From an uncultured Bacteroidales bacterium (GTDB lineage: Bacteria > Bacteroidota > Bacteroidia > Bacteroidales > UBA932), in NCBI GenBank assembly GCA_905235445.1, contig CAJOLJ010000006.1:1-64000 (forward strand): 64,000 bases of DNA, written 5' to 3'. Every line of letters starts with the position of its first letter. Position 1 is the first letter of the stretch. Both the position numbers and the translations under genes were made by a program. The notes beneath the pieces were generated by a model. The model was given only the letters and a program-made list of their open reading frames with translations. It was not told the DNA's origin and searched no databases. This document shows positions 18,229-25,758 of the stretch, one piece after another.

Positions 18229-18920
18229 CTAGCGGAGCTGGAAGATAACAGGGAAGATGTAGGATACCTTCACCGCACGGTCCCTCTGCTTTCCGGGTTT
18301 CCATTTGGGAGAACTGGAAACTACACGGACAGCCTCTTTGTCGAGGGCGGGATCGACACCACGGACGACCCTCACGTTGCTAACGGAACCGTCAGCATTC
18401 ACAGTGAATGCCAGTGTTACACGACCGGATACTCCGTTCTCTTTTGCGATCTCAGGATAGACCAGTCTCTGGTTCACCCATTTCGAGAACTCGTTTGCGT
18501 CACCGCCGTTGAAAGAAGGTTTCTCCTCAACAAGCTGGAAAGGAATTTCTTCCTCCTCAACTACTTGCTCCTGAACCTCTTCTACGTAGTCCATGATCTC
18601 AACACCCATGTTGGCGTCATCCTCGAGGCTGATGAATGAATCCTCAATCTCGATGTTGTCATCAACGATGTCGATCTGGTCGGAGAGGACAGGAATCTTG
18701 GGAGCTGCCTCGGGCGGCGGGGGAGTGGATTCCGTGATGGGAACCATGTCCTCGATTTCCACAATTGTCTCTTGATCAGCAAAAGTGCTCACTTTCTTCT
18801 CTTTGCTGGTGTACTCGAAAGCACCCCAAACAAATAGAAGAGCCAGTATACAAAGCCAATTTCGGTGAACAGGAGTCTCTTGTTCTCAAGACTGGCTTTT
18901 TCGGATTTTTTAACTTCCAT
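18229..18920 (-). pseudogene. tonB: Energy transducer TonB, split by a one-base frameshift
   Basis: The natural start is the ATG at 18920: MEVKKSEKASLENKRLLF followed by IGFV opens like typical Bacteroidetes TonB proteins, but this frame stops at 18789 after 43 codons. The continuation, LALLFVWGAFEYTSKEKKVSTFADQ and onward, is in the frame one base away. It carries acidic, proline-rich linkers (TESTPPPPEAAP) and the C-terminal TonB domain NGVSGRVTLAFTVNADGSVSNVRVVRGVDP to FPVIFQLR. The switch must fall near 18846-18857, within the membrane helix. A one-base insertion would restore about 230 codons. TonB links the proton gradient to outer-membrane receptors; no exbB/exbD is adjacent. A sequencing error is as likely as a real mutation. 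Confidence 0.88.
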
Positions 18921-18999
18921 AAGTTGTCCTTGTTTGTTTCGGTTTGCGATGCTAAGATAGAAACAATCCGCAACATTTCCAATTATTTTTACAAAAGAT

Positions 19000-19007
19000 T
19001 AAATTTG
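19000..19007 (+). promoter_or_regulatory. ybeY promoter -7 box
   Basis: TAAATTTG, an exact match to TAnnTTTG, with TTTC at 18976-18979 (spacer 20) as a near -33 element. It lies 57 bases before the ybeY start in the gap divergent from tonB. Confidence 0.65.
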
Positions 19008-19064
19008 CATTCCCTCAGAGCACTTTCGGTCATGACAATATCTCATATTTAATAGTTTAAACAT

Positions 19065-19487
19065 ATGATTCACTATTTCTTTGAGCAAACGGATTTCAAG
19101 TTCAAACCTCGTCGCCTTACCAATTCCTGGCTTAAAATGGTAGCGGAGAGTGAAATAAAGAGAATAGGGGAAATCAATATTATATTCTGTTCAGACAATT
19201 ATATACTGGACATAAACCAGAAGTATCTCCATCACGACTATTTTACTGATATCATTACTTTTGATTATTGTGAAGGGGATAAACTCTCGGGAGATCTGTT
19301 CATCAGTGTAGATTCCGTCAAAGAGAATTCAATGTTCTACAATACAGAATTCGACGAGGAATTGAACCGAGTCATTGTCCACGGACTTCTCCATCTAATT
19401 GGTTATGACGACCATACTGAGGAAGAGCAAACTCAGATGCGCTCCAAGGAGAACTATTATCTCCAGGTTCGCTCTCACCTCCAGTGA
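19065..19487 (+). CDS. ybeY: Endoribonuclease YbeY (16S rRNA 3'-end maturation)
   Basis: The 140-residue protein carries the metal-binding signature HGLLHLIGYDDHTEEE (HxxxHxxGxDH) near its C-terminus and DYFTDIITFDY upstream, both diagnostic of YbeY/UPF0054. It is a zinc-dependent RNase acting in rRNA maturation and ribosome quality control. It is followed 20 bases later by mnmG. Confidence 0.95.
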   Translation: MIHYFFEQTDFKFKPRRLTNSWLKMVAESEIKRIGEINIIFCSDNYILDINQKYLHHDYFTDIITFDYCEGDKLSGDLFISVDSVKENSMFYNTEFDEELNRVIVHGLLHLIGYDDHTEEEQTQMRSKENYYLQVRSHLQ

Positions 19488-19507
19488 TGCCTTATATATA
19501 ATGAAGA

Positions 19508-21421
19508 ATGAGATTTGATTTTGATATTATAGTAGTCGGTGCCGGTCATGCAGGCTGTGAAGCATGCATGGCTGCAGCTAATCTAGGCTCCAGAGTACTT
19601 CTTATTACAATGGATTTTGCAGGATTTGCTAAAATGTCCTGTAATCCAGCCGTAGGAGGAATAGCTAAAGGTCAGATAGTCAGAGAAATAGATGCACTAG
19701 GCGGCTATATGGGCATTGTTACTGATTCCTCTACCTTGCAGTTCCGGATGCTCAATAGGTCCAAGGGTCCTGCCATGTGGAGTCCACGTGCGCAGTGTGA
19801 CAAGGGTGCATTTTCAGCTAAGTGGAGAAGCATAATAGAATCGCATCCCAATGTATCCATATATATAGATACTGTATCGCAGTTCATTTTCGATGCTGAT
19901 TCTGTATGTGGAGTAGTTACCAGGACCGGAGCTACTTTTCACTCAAAAGCAGTTGTTCTGACTACCGGTACCTTCCTTAGCGGAAAACTATTCATCGGAC
20001 GAACTTCCATGGAAGGAGGTAGGATTGGGGAGATGTCCTCTTACGGTCTTACCGAACAGTTGAGTGAGAGAGGAATTGTAACAGATAGAATGAAAACAGG
20101 CACTCCTCCAAGGATTGACCTGAAGTCTGTGGATTTATCAAAAGCAATTATACAGAAAGGAGATTCCAACCCCTCCCGTTTCTCGTATCTTTATACTCCT
20201 TCCAGTATCCAAGTGTCTGGAAGCCAGATGGATTGTTATATTTTCCATACGAACAATGAAGTCCACGACATTCTGAAATCAGGATTCAAGGATTCACCAC
20301 TTTTCAATGGTCTGATTCATGGAAAAGGACCGAGATACTGTCCCAGCATCGAAGATAAACTGAGAACTTTCTCTGACAAGGATTCCCATCAATTATTCCT
20401 TGAACCGGAAGGGCGGGGGACCGATGAATACTATCTGCAGGGCTTTTCCTCTTCTCTTCCATTAGATATACAGATTAGAGCCTTACAAAAGATCGAGGGG
20501 TTCGAAAACGTCCAGATTTATAAGCCTGCATATGCAGTGGAATATGATTATTTTGACCCTACTGGACTTAAGCAAACACTTGAAAGTAAATTAGTTATTA
20601 ATCTATTTCTAGCTGGTCAGGTAAACGGGACCACCGGTTATGAAGAGGCAGCTGGGCAGGGGCTCATTGCCGGTATAAACGCCCATCTTAAAATCAGTGA
20701 AAAGGATCCTTTTATATTGGAAAGAAACGAATCTTATATAGGGGTTCTCATAGACGATCTCATTACAAAAGGTGTTGACGAGCCTTATCGAATGTTTACA
20801 TCCAGGGCAGAATATCGTATTCTGCTTAGACAGGATAATGCAGACCAGAGACTGACTGAAAAAAGCTATAAAATAGGGCTTGCTTCTCAGGAAAGGATGG
20901 ATATTACTCGTCAAAAATACGAAGATGTTGCCAGATATCTTGAGTTTGCAGAGCATATTGCAATTAAACCTGAACAGATTAATTCTTATCTCCAGGAACA
21001 TCAATCCGCTACTTTGTCCGAACCAAAGAAGATAGTAGAAATAGCGGCTAGACCCAATGTATACTTGAATGATATTCTTAAAAATGTTCCACATGGAACA
21101 TTGAAAAGATATAATATCATTACTCAAGACATATCGGTTTCTCAAGAAGTGGTCTTGCCCGAAGAAATTGTAGAGTCAGCTGATATCTACATAAAATATA
21201 AAGGCTACATCCTTAGAGAGAAGAACATAGCCGATAAGATATCTAAGTTTGAGAGTATGCCAATTCCGGAGAAATTTGATTTTTCCAAAGTGAGCGGTCT
21301 CTCCATTGAGTGTCGTCAGAAACTGGAAAAGTACCAGCCTAGGACAATTGGTCAAGCCTCCAGAATCAGTGGTATTTCACCTTCTGATATTTCTGTGTTG
21401 CTGGTTTATATAGGAAGATAA
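19508..21421 (+). CDS. mnmG: tRNA uridine-5-carboxymethylaminomethyl modification enzyme MnmG
   Basis: MnmG (GidA), with MnmE, adds the carboxymethylaminomethyl group to wobble U34 of some tRNAs, using FAD, NADH and folate. The 637 residues begin with [30 protein letters not shown], contain [24 protein letters not shown], the cysteine motif region KTGTPPRID, and [23 protein letters not shown]. The helical C-terminal part ends in [20 protein letters not shown]. The gene is visibly more A+T-rich than most of the window. Its stop codon overlaps a palindrome that matches parS, and a second parS-like site lies inside it at 21085-21100. Confidence 0.97.
   Translation: MRFDFDIIVVGAGHAGCEACMAAANLGSRVLLITMDFAGFAKMSCNPAVGGIAKGQIVREIDALGGYMGIVTDSSTLQFRMLNRSKGPAMWSPRAQCDKGAFSAKWRSIIESHPNVSIYIDTVSQFIFDADSVCGVVTRTGATFHSKAVVLTTGTFLSGKLFIGRTSMEGGRIGEMSSYGLTEQLSERGIVTDRMKTGTPPRIDLKSVDLSKAIIQKGDSNPSRFSYLYTPSSIQVSGSQMDCYIFHTNNEVHDILKSGFKDSPLFNGLIHGKGPRYCPSIEDKLRTFSDKDSHQLFLEPEGRGTDEYYLQGFSSSLPLDIQIRALQKIEGFENVQIYKPAYAVEYDYFDPTGLKQTLESKLVINLFLAGQVNGTTGYEEAAGQGLIAGINAHLKISEKDPFILERNESYIGVLIDDLITKGVDEPYRMFTSRAEYRILLRQDNADQRLTEKSYKIGLASQERMDITRQKYEDVARYLEFAEHIAIKPEQINSYLQEHQSATLSEPKKIVEIAARPNVYLNDILKNVPHGTLKRYNIITQDISVSQEVVLPEEIVESADIYIKYKGYILREKNIADKISKFESMPIPEKFDFSKVSGLSIECRQKLEKYQPRTIGQASRISGISPSDISVLLVYIGR
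21085..21100. promoter_or_regulatory. parS-like site inside mnmG
   Basis: TGTTCCACATGGAACA, 15 of 16 bases identical to the site at 21424-21439 and palindromic in both arms. It lies in coding sequence for NVPHGT. Confidence 0.65.
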
Positions 21422-21447
21422 AATGTTCCACGTGGAACATTTTTTTT
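21420..21447. terminator. mnmG terminator whose stem contains a perfect parS-like palindrome
   Basis: A 24-bp perfect palindrome (21420-21443, arms AAAATGTTCCAC / GTGGAACATTTT) followed by more T residues. As RNA it forms a 10-bp stem with loop ACGT and a U-tail, a plausible terminator that overlaps the mnmG TAA stop. Its core at 21424-21439 is listed separately as a ParB-type site. Confidence 0.75.
21424..21439. promoter_or_regulatory. parS centromere-like site (ParB binding)
   Basis: TGTTCCACGTGGAACA is perfectly palindromic and fits the bacterial ParB/Spo0J site consensus TGTTnCACGTGnAACA. Two 15-of-16 copies lie within 2 kb. No parA or parB gene is in the window. Confidence 0.75.
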
Positions 21448-22029
21448 ATAACTTTTTCAGTGCTTCTTTGATTAACTCTTCCACCTTTATTCCAGTATTA
21501 TTCTTCACTATTCCAGGAATAACTTTATTGATATTCTGTTTAGTGAAACCAAGCATTACCAGTGCCGTTGTCGCCTCGTCGATGACGGCATTGTTGGTAG
21601 TATTGCTCAGTAGAGTAGGGGATACACCGGCACCTTTGATTATTTTATCTTTCAGATCCAATATGATTCTCTGAGCCACCTTAATTCCAACACCCTTTAC
21701 GGACTTGATTTTATTTACATCTTCCCCTATAATGGCATTTCTGATTTCTTCATCAGTCAAGGAAGACAACATCATTCTGGCTGTTCCCACGCCTACACCG
21801 CGCTGATGATAAGTTTGAAAAGTTCCCTCTCTTCTTTCGTGGCAAAACCATAGAATTGCTGTTCATCTTCCCTAATGTAGTGGTAGATGTATATTTTTCC
21901 TTCTGATTTTCCTGTGAGATTTTCGTATGTCTGGAGGGAAATAATAGCGTCATAGCCCACTCCTCCGCACTCTATAACTACTGTAGTCGGAGTCAGTTCA
22001 GCTATCTGTCCTTTGAGGTAATCGTACAT
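21446..22029 (-). pseudogene. ruvA: Holliday junction DNA-binding protein RuvA, split by a frameshift
   Basis: The first frame (from 22029) encodes MYDYLKGQIAELTPTTVVIECGGVGYDAII through EERELFKLIISAV and then hits TAG at 21793. The second frame (to 21446) continues exactly where RuvA should: GVGTARMMLSSL, KSVKGVGIKVAQRIILDLKDKI and the C-terminal domain TTALVMLGFTKQNINKVI. The break is at about 21792-21800, in the first helix-hairpin-helix (usually SVSGIGGNTARM). Adding 1 base restores the frame; 4 bases also restores the usual spacing. RuvA holds the four-way junction for RuvB, so loss would disable RuvAB. A sequence error cannot be excluded. Confidence 0.88.
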
Positions 22030-22152
22030 TTACTCTTTTGTATCTTAAATATTTATGAGCCTTAATTATACTTTTATTTATTGTGTATATACCCACTTCC
22101 AAATGTCCTGCAAAATTATATCATAATCATCTTATATGAAAGAATACTTTAT

Positions 22153-22160
22153 TAAATTTG
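22153..22160 (+). promoter_or_regulatory. sufS promoter -7 box
   Basis: TAAATTTG, exact match to TAnnTTTG, 74 bases before the sufS ATG in the gap divergent from ruvA. No clear -33 element. Confidence 0.55.
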
Positions 22161-22234
22161 CATCCCTAAAAGTTGAGGATAATCCCTTTTCACCTTATGT
22201 ATCCTCCGGCATTTTTATTTAGATAGTTTCACAG

Positions 22235-23455
22235 ATGAATATAGATCAGGTAAGAAAACAGTTTCCATTTCTCTCAAAGGAATCCTATAAGAGAAGCATT
22301 GTCTATTTTGACAATGCAGCTACTATGCAACGTCCTTTGTGTGTGATAGATAAATGGAATGAACTTACTACTTTATTCAACTCAAACATTCATCGTGCAG
22401 TTCATTCCACAGCATCAATAGCTACCGAGGAGTACGAATCCACCAGGGAGGCTGTACGTGCTTTCATAGGAGCTCAATCGACTAAGGAAATCATTTTCAC
22501 TTCTGGAACCACCAACTCAATCAACCTTGTTGCTTTCTCCTTTGGTGAGGCTTTTGTCCATGAAGGCGATGAAATAATGGTTACAGAGGCAGAGCATCAC
22601 TCCAATATAGTCCCCTGGCAGATGCTCTGCCAGCGAAAAGGAGCAATCCTCAAAGTTATACCTGTTGACGAACATGGATATCTTGAGATAGATAAGATAG
22701 AGAATATAATTACCGATAGAACCAAGATTATCTGTGTTACCCATATTTCCAATGTCCTTGGTATTATCAATCCCATTAAGGAAATAGTCAGGATAGCTCA
22801 TAAGAAGGGTGTTCCTGTTTTGGTTGACGGTGCCCAGGGAATAGTTCATCAAAAACTAGATGTAAAGGATCTTGACTGTGATTTCTATGCATTCTCGGGA
22901 CATAAGCTTTATGCTGCAACAGGAACCGGTGTACTGTATGGAAAACAGAAATATCTGGAGCATATGCCTCCATACATGGGTGGAGGTGAGATGATAGAAA
23001 CTGTCTCCTTCAGCGGTACCACTTATGCTCCGCTTCCAGGTAAGTTTGAAGCAGGAACCCAGAATTTAAATTCCACACCTACTCTCAAGTCAGCAATAGG
23101 TTTTATCAATTCCCTTGATGAGGAAATTCTTGGATACCACGAGACAGTAAAGGATCACTTTTTGGATTACCTTCTTTCAGACAAGAGAATCAGACTCTTC
23201 GGTGTTCCACGTGGAACTAATGATAAGATAGCTTTATTCTCTTTTGCTGTAAATGGCGTGCATCATGAAGACCTTGCCCTTATACTCGATAAGATGGGAA
23301 TAGCAGTCAGGTCCGGTCAAATGTGCGCAGAACCTCTGATGGACAGATATTCAGTCAGCGGGATGCTCAGGGCTTCCCTGTCCGTATACAATACGATTGA
23401 AGAAGTTGACTATTTTATAAATAGTCTTGACAGAGCTATTCGAATGTTATCTTAA
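22235..23455 (+). CDS. sufS: SufS-type cysteine desulfurase
   Basis: SufS removes sulfur from cysteine with PLP and passes it to SufE for iron-sulfur assembly. The 406 residues are class-V aminotransferase-like: YFDNAATMQRP near the start, EAEHHSNIVPWQ (about 125-136), DGAQGIVHQKLDVKDLDCDFYAFSGHK with Lys224 as the PLP lysine, and VRSGQMCAEP with Cys364 as the sulfur-accepting cysteine (family RxGxxCAxP). The GQM replacing the usual GHH is a small variation. A parS-like 16-mer lies inside the gene at 23203-23218. sufE follows 26 bases later. Confidence 0.95.
   Translation: MNIDQVRKQFPFLSKESYKRSIVYFDNAATMQRPLCVIDKWNELTTLFNSNIHRAVHSTASIATEEYESTREAVRAFIGAQSTKEIIFTSGTTNSINLVAFSFGEAFVHEGDEIMVTEAEHHSNIVPWQMLCQRKGAILKVIPVDEHGYLEIDKIENIITDRTKIICVTHISNVLGIINPIKEIVRIAHKKGVPVLVDGAQGIVHQKLDVKDLDCDFYAFSGHKLYAATGTGVLYGKQKYLEHMPPYMGGGEMIETVSFSGTTYAPLPGKFEAGTQNLNSTPTLKSAIGFINSLDEEILGYHETVKDHFLDYLLSDKRIRLFGVPRGTNDKIALFSFAVNGVHHEDLALILDKMGIAVRSGQMCAEPLMDRYSVSGMLRASLSVYNTIEEVDYFINSLDRAIRMLS
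23203..23218. promoter_or_regulatory. parS-like site inside sufS
   Basis: TGTTCCACGTGGAACT, identical to the perfect palindrome at 21424-21439 except for the last base. It encodes GVPRGT in sufS. Confidence 0.65.
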
Positions 23456-23481
23456 ATAATTAAATATCAAGTATTTATACT

Positions 23482-23901
23482 ATGAATTATATATCTTTGG
23501 AAGAGGCTGAGCAGCAAGTTATAGAGGATTTCTCCTCTTTTGACGAGTGGCTGGATAAGTATGAGTATCTCATCGACCTGGGTAAGAATCTTGAACCTTA
23601 TCCAGAAGAGAAGAAAACCTCGGACAAACTTATCAAAGGCTGTCAGTCCAAGGTTTGGCTGGATTATGAGATGAAGGACGGCAGACTGTACTTTTCTGCT
23701 GACAGTGATGCCCTCATTACTAAAGGCATCATTTCCCTTCTTGTCAGTGTTTACTCCTCCAGGACTCCTTCCGAGATACTATCCTCTGATTTTTCATTCA
23801 TCGAGAAGATCGGTCTCAAAGAGAACCTCTCTCTGACCCGTGCGAACGGTCTTGTCTCCATGATTGAGACAATTAAGCGGGTTGCCGCTGAAAATGCCTA
23901 G
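23482..23901 (+). CDS. sufE: Sulfur acceptor protein SufE
   Basis: A 139-residue SufE: EEKKTSDKLIKGCQSKVWL places the sulfur-accepting cysteine at Cys54, and ADSDALITKGIISLLVSVYSSRTPSEIL matches the conserved C-terminal half. It takes persulfide from SufS for the SufBCD scaffold, whose genes are not in this window. Operon with sufS and the DUF59 protein. Confidence 0.93.
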   Translation: MNYISLEEAEQQVIEDFSSFDEWLDKYEYLIDLGKNLEPYPEEKKTSDKLIKGCQSKVWLDYEMKDGRLYFSADSDALITKGIISLLVSVYSSRTPSEILSSDFSFIEKIGLKENLSLTRANGLVSMIETIKRVAAENA

Positions 23902-23942
23902 TCACTCAACTTTTCCGATAGAATTTTTTACACACTCAATAA

Positions 23943-24416
23943 ATGTTCAAAAAACGCCATACAGAGCCTTCCAAGGCCGATTTCACCCCAAAAACTCCCT
24001 CAGAAAACCCTTCTGAGAATCCGGTATTTGAAACAGAATCGGCCCCATCCCTTGAAATAACACCCTCTGAGAGCACTTCCGAGGTGCTTACGGCGGAGGA
24101 TGTCAAGGAACTGGATCCGCTTTACAAGAATGTAGTTCTCGCCATAAAGCAAGTCTACGATCCAGAGATTCCCGTGAACGTATATGACCTCGGACTCATT
24201 TATGAACTTGTCATAAGCAAGAGTCACGATGTCTACATAAAAATGACTTTCACAGCCCCGACCTGTCCGATGGCTGATGAAGTCCTTTCTGAAGTCCAGG
24301 CTTCAGTAGAGGACGTCCCCGGAATCCGTTCATGTACCATTGACCTTGTCTTTGAACCTGAGTGGGACCAGAGCATGCTTTCCGAGGAAGCGAGAATTGA
24401 ACTGGGGATGGATTAG
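23943..24416 (+). CDS. SUF-associated DUF59/MIP18-family protein (SufT-like)
   Basis: A 157-residue protein with a low-complexity Pro/Ser/Glu-rich N-terminal tail (about 1-55) and a compact MIP18/DUF59 domain: VYDPEIPVNVYDLGLIYEL (about 77-95), FTAPTCPMADEVLSEV with a conserved cysteine, and a VFEPEWDQSMLSEEARIELGMD C-terminus. Such proteins help insert or mature Fe-S clusters, and its place behind sufS-sufE supports that. The acidic N-terminal extension is unusual in length. Its stop codon directly abuts the folK start. Confidence 0.88.
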   Translation: MFKKRHTEPSKADFTPKTPSENPSENPVFETESAPSLEITPSESTSEVLTAEDVKELDPLYKNVVLAIKQVYDPEIPVNVYDLGLIYELVISKSHDVYIKMTFTAPTCPMADEVLSEVQASVEDVPGIRSCTIDLVFEPEWDQSMLSEEARIELGMD

Positions 24417-24920
24417 ATGATGGACATGGTTCAGACTTACTTCTCCCTCGGATCGAACCTTGGGGAAAGAAGGAAGAATATTCTTTCATCAGTTGCCTTG
24501 ATGGAGGAATATTTCTCTTTAAGGGCGACTGCGCTATCTTCCATCATCGAGACGCAGCCATGGGGTTTCGAAAGCGAGGATGCTTTTCTGAATTGTGCGG
24601 TGAGATTCGATTTCCCTCTCTGTGGAATATCACCATCGCTTCATGCCCACGCCATCCTTCGCCTTTGCAAAGAGATTGAAAAGTCCCTGGGCAGGGAAGT
24701 CCATGAACCTATATATGACAAAGAGGGGCGTAGGATATACTCCTCACGCCCCATTGACATTGATATTCTTTTATACGGGGAAGAAAGGGTAACTTCCCCA
24801 GTTCTCATTATTCCACACCCCCTCATGTCGCAGAGGGCATTTGTGATGGAACCTCTTCTAGAAATAGCCTCCGACAAGGTTAAGGAAGCCTTTGGGGATA
24901 TATTCCAAAAGTGGCTATAG
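24417..24920 (+). CDS. folK: 2-amino-4-hydroxy-6-hydroxymethyldihydropteridine pyrophosphokinase
   Basis: HPPK transfers pyrophosphate from ATP to the pterin alcohol in folate synthesis. The 167 residues contain YFSLGSNLGERRKNI (about 7-21), the ETQPWGFESEDAFLNCAVRF segment, RPIDIDILLYGEE (HPPK signature with catalytic Asp pair) and PHPLMSQRAFVMEPLLEI. The ATG follows the previous stop without a gap; a second ATG is three bases on. Its end overlaps the convergent GNAT gene by six bases. Confidence 0.95.
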   Translation: MMDMVQTYFSLGSNLGERRKNILSSVALMEEYFSLRATALSSIIETQPWGFESEDAFLNCAVRFDFPLCGISPSLHAHAILRLCKEIEKSLGREVHEPIYDKEGRRIYSSRPIDIDILLYGEERVTSPVLIIPHPLMSQRAFVMEPLLEIASDKVKEAFGDIFQKWL

Positions 24921-25544
24921 TTTCTTTCTGACGCTCCAACTACCCATAACCTTCCCTTCGTATTCGATGGTTCTTTCATCGAAAACTTCGTAGCCTCTTT
25001 TCTTGTAGAAATCGAGGTTCTTCCGGGAGTTGGTGAAAAAGACGATTTCCTTGCCGCCGTTTTCCTTGACATAGCCTTCCCAGTATTTGAGGAAGGCTGT
25101 TCCTATGCCCGTACCCTGGAGGGAAGGATCCACCGTAAGGGAACTTGCGTACCATATGTCAGGTCCCGTCTTCTGGTAATCGTGGCAAGGTTTCCCGGCG
25201 GAACTGTCCATCGAGAGCCACTCGTCTATTTTCTTCCTGTCTCCTTCCCTGTAGACTTTGAGCCAGCCATGGAGGATGTATCGGAAGTCGGAAGGTTTAC
25301 GGAAGGTTGGATGATTGAGCTGCGCTACTGCAACGACTTTTCCTTCACTTCTTCCTACGAGAAAATGGGAGTTGGCGAAGTTGGTCTTGTATTCCCTCCA
25401 TATAATGGCGAACTGTATGCGGTTTCGTTCCTCTTTCTCGGGAAACCAGTTCGTGAAGTATTCATAATCATCGAAGGCACGGACTGCCAATTCAGCGGCA
25501 GGGCGAATCTCAGTGTTCCTCATTTTTCCGAATTCAACATTCAT
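24915..25544 (-). CDS. GNAT-family N-acetyltransferase
   Basis: A 209-residue acetyltransferase. Motif A for acetyl-CoA is SLTVDPSLQGTGIGTAFLKYW (about 135-155; QGTGIG is the pyrophosphate loop), followed by FFTNSRKNLDFYKKRGYEVFD (motif B). The N-terminal half (AFDDYEYFTNWFPEKEERNR) resembles GNATs of unknown substrate common in Bacteroidetes. An alternative ATG seven codons downstream is possible. Substrate unknown. Confidence 0.85.
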   Translation of the reverse strand: MNVEFGKMRNTEIRPAAELAVRAFDDYEYFTNWFPEKEERNRIQFAIIWREYKTNFANSHFLVGRSEGKVVAVAQLNHPTFRKPSDFRYILHGWLKVYREGDRKKIDEWLSMDSSAGKPCHDYQKTGPDIWYASSLTVDPSLQGTGIGTAFLKYWEGYVKENGGKEIVFFTNSRKNLDFYKKRGYEVFDERTIEYEGKVMGSWSVRKKL

Positions 25545-25672
25545 TGAAGTACTATATTTGTGCGTTATTTCTCAACAGCTCATTGTACGTCCCATCTCCC
25601 TTCAAAGTCAGTGCCTAATTTTAAGCAATGTGAACGCAGTATACCGAAAGTCAAATTTTCAATGAAAATTGT

Positions 25673-25680
25673 TAATTTTG
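25673..25680 (+). promoter_or_regulatory. glyS promoter -7 box
   Basis: TAATTTTG, an exact TAnnTTTG match, 78 bases before the glyS ATG. A second exact match, TATATTTG, lies at 25553-25560 and could be an alternative upstream start. Confidence 0.55.
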
Positions 25681-25758
25681 CAGACTTTGCGAAAAGAAGC
25701 GATACTTATCTTTTCTTTAAAGCATACACGACCCGAAAATTTAATATTCATCAATAAT

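Noticed and set aside
18846..21802. Programmed frameshifting as the explanation for tonB and ruvA
   Set aside because: No recognisable slippery heptamer or downstream pseudoknot at either break, and neither gene family is known for it. A deletion or sequence error is simpler.
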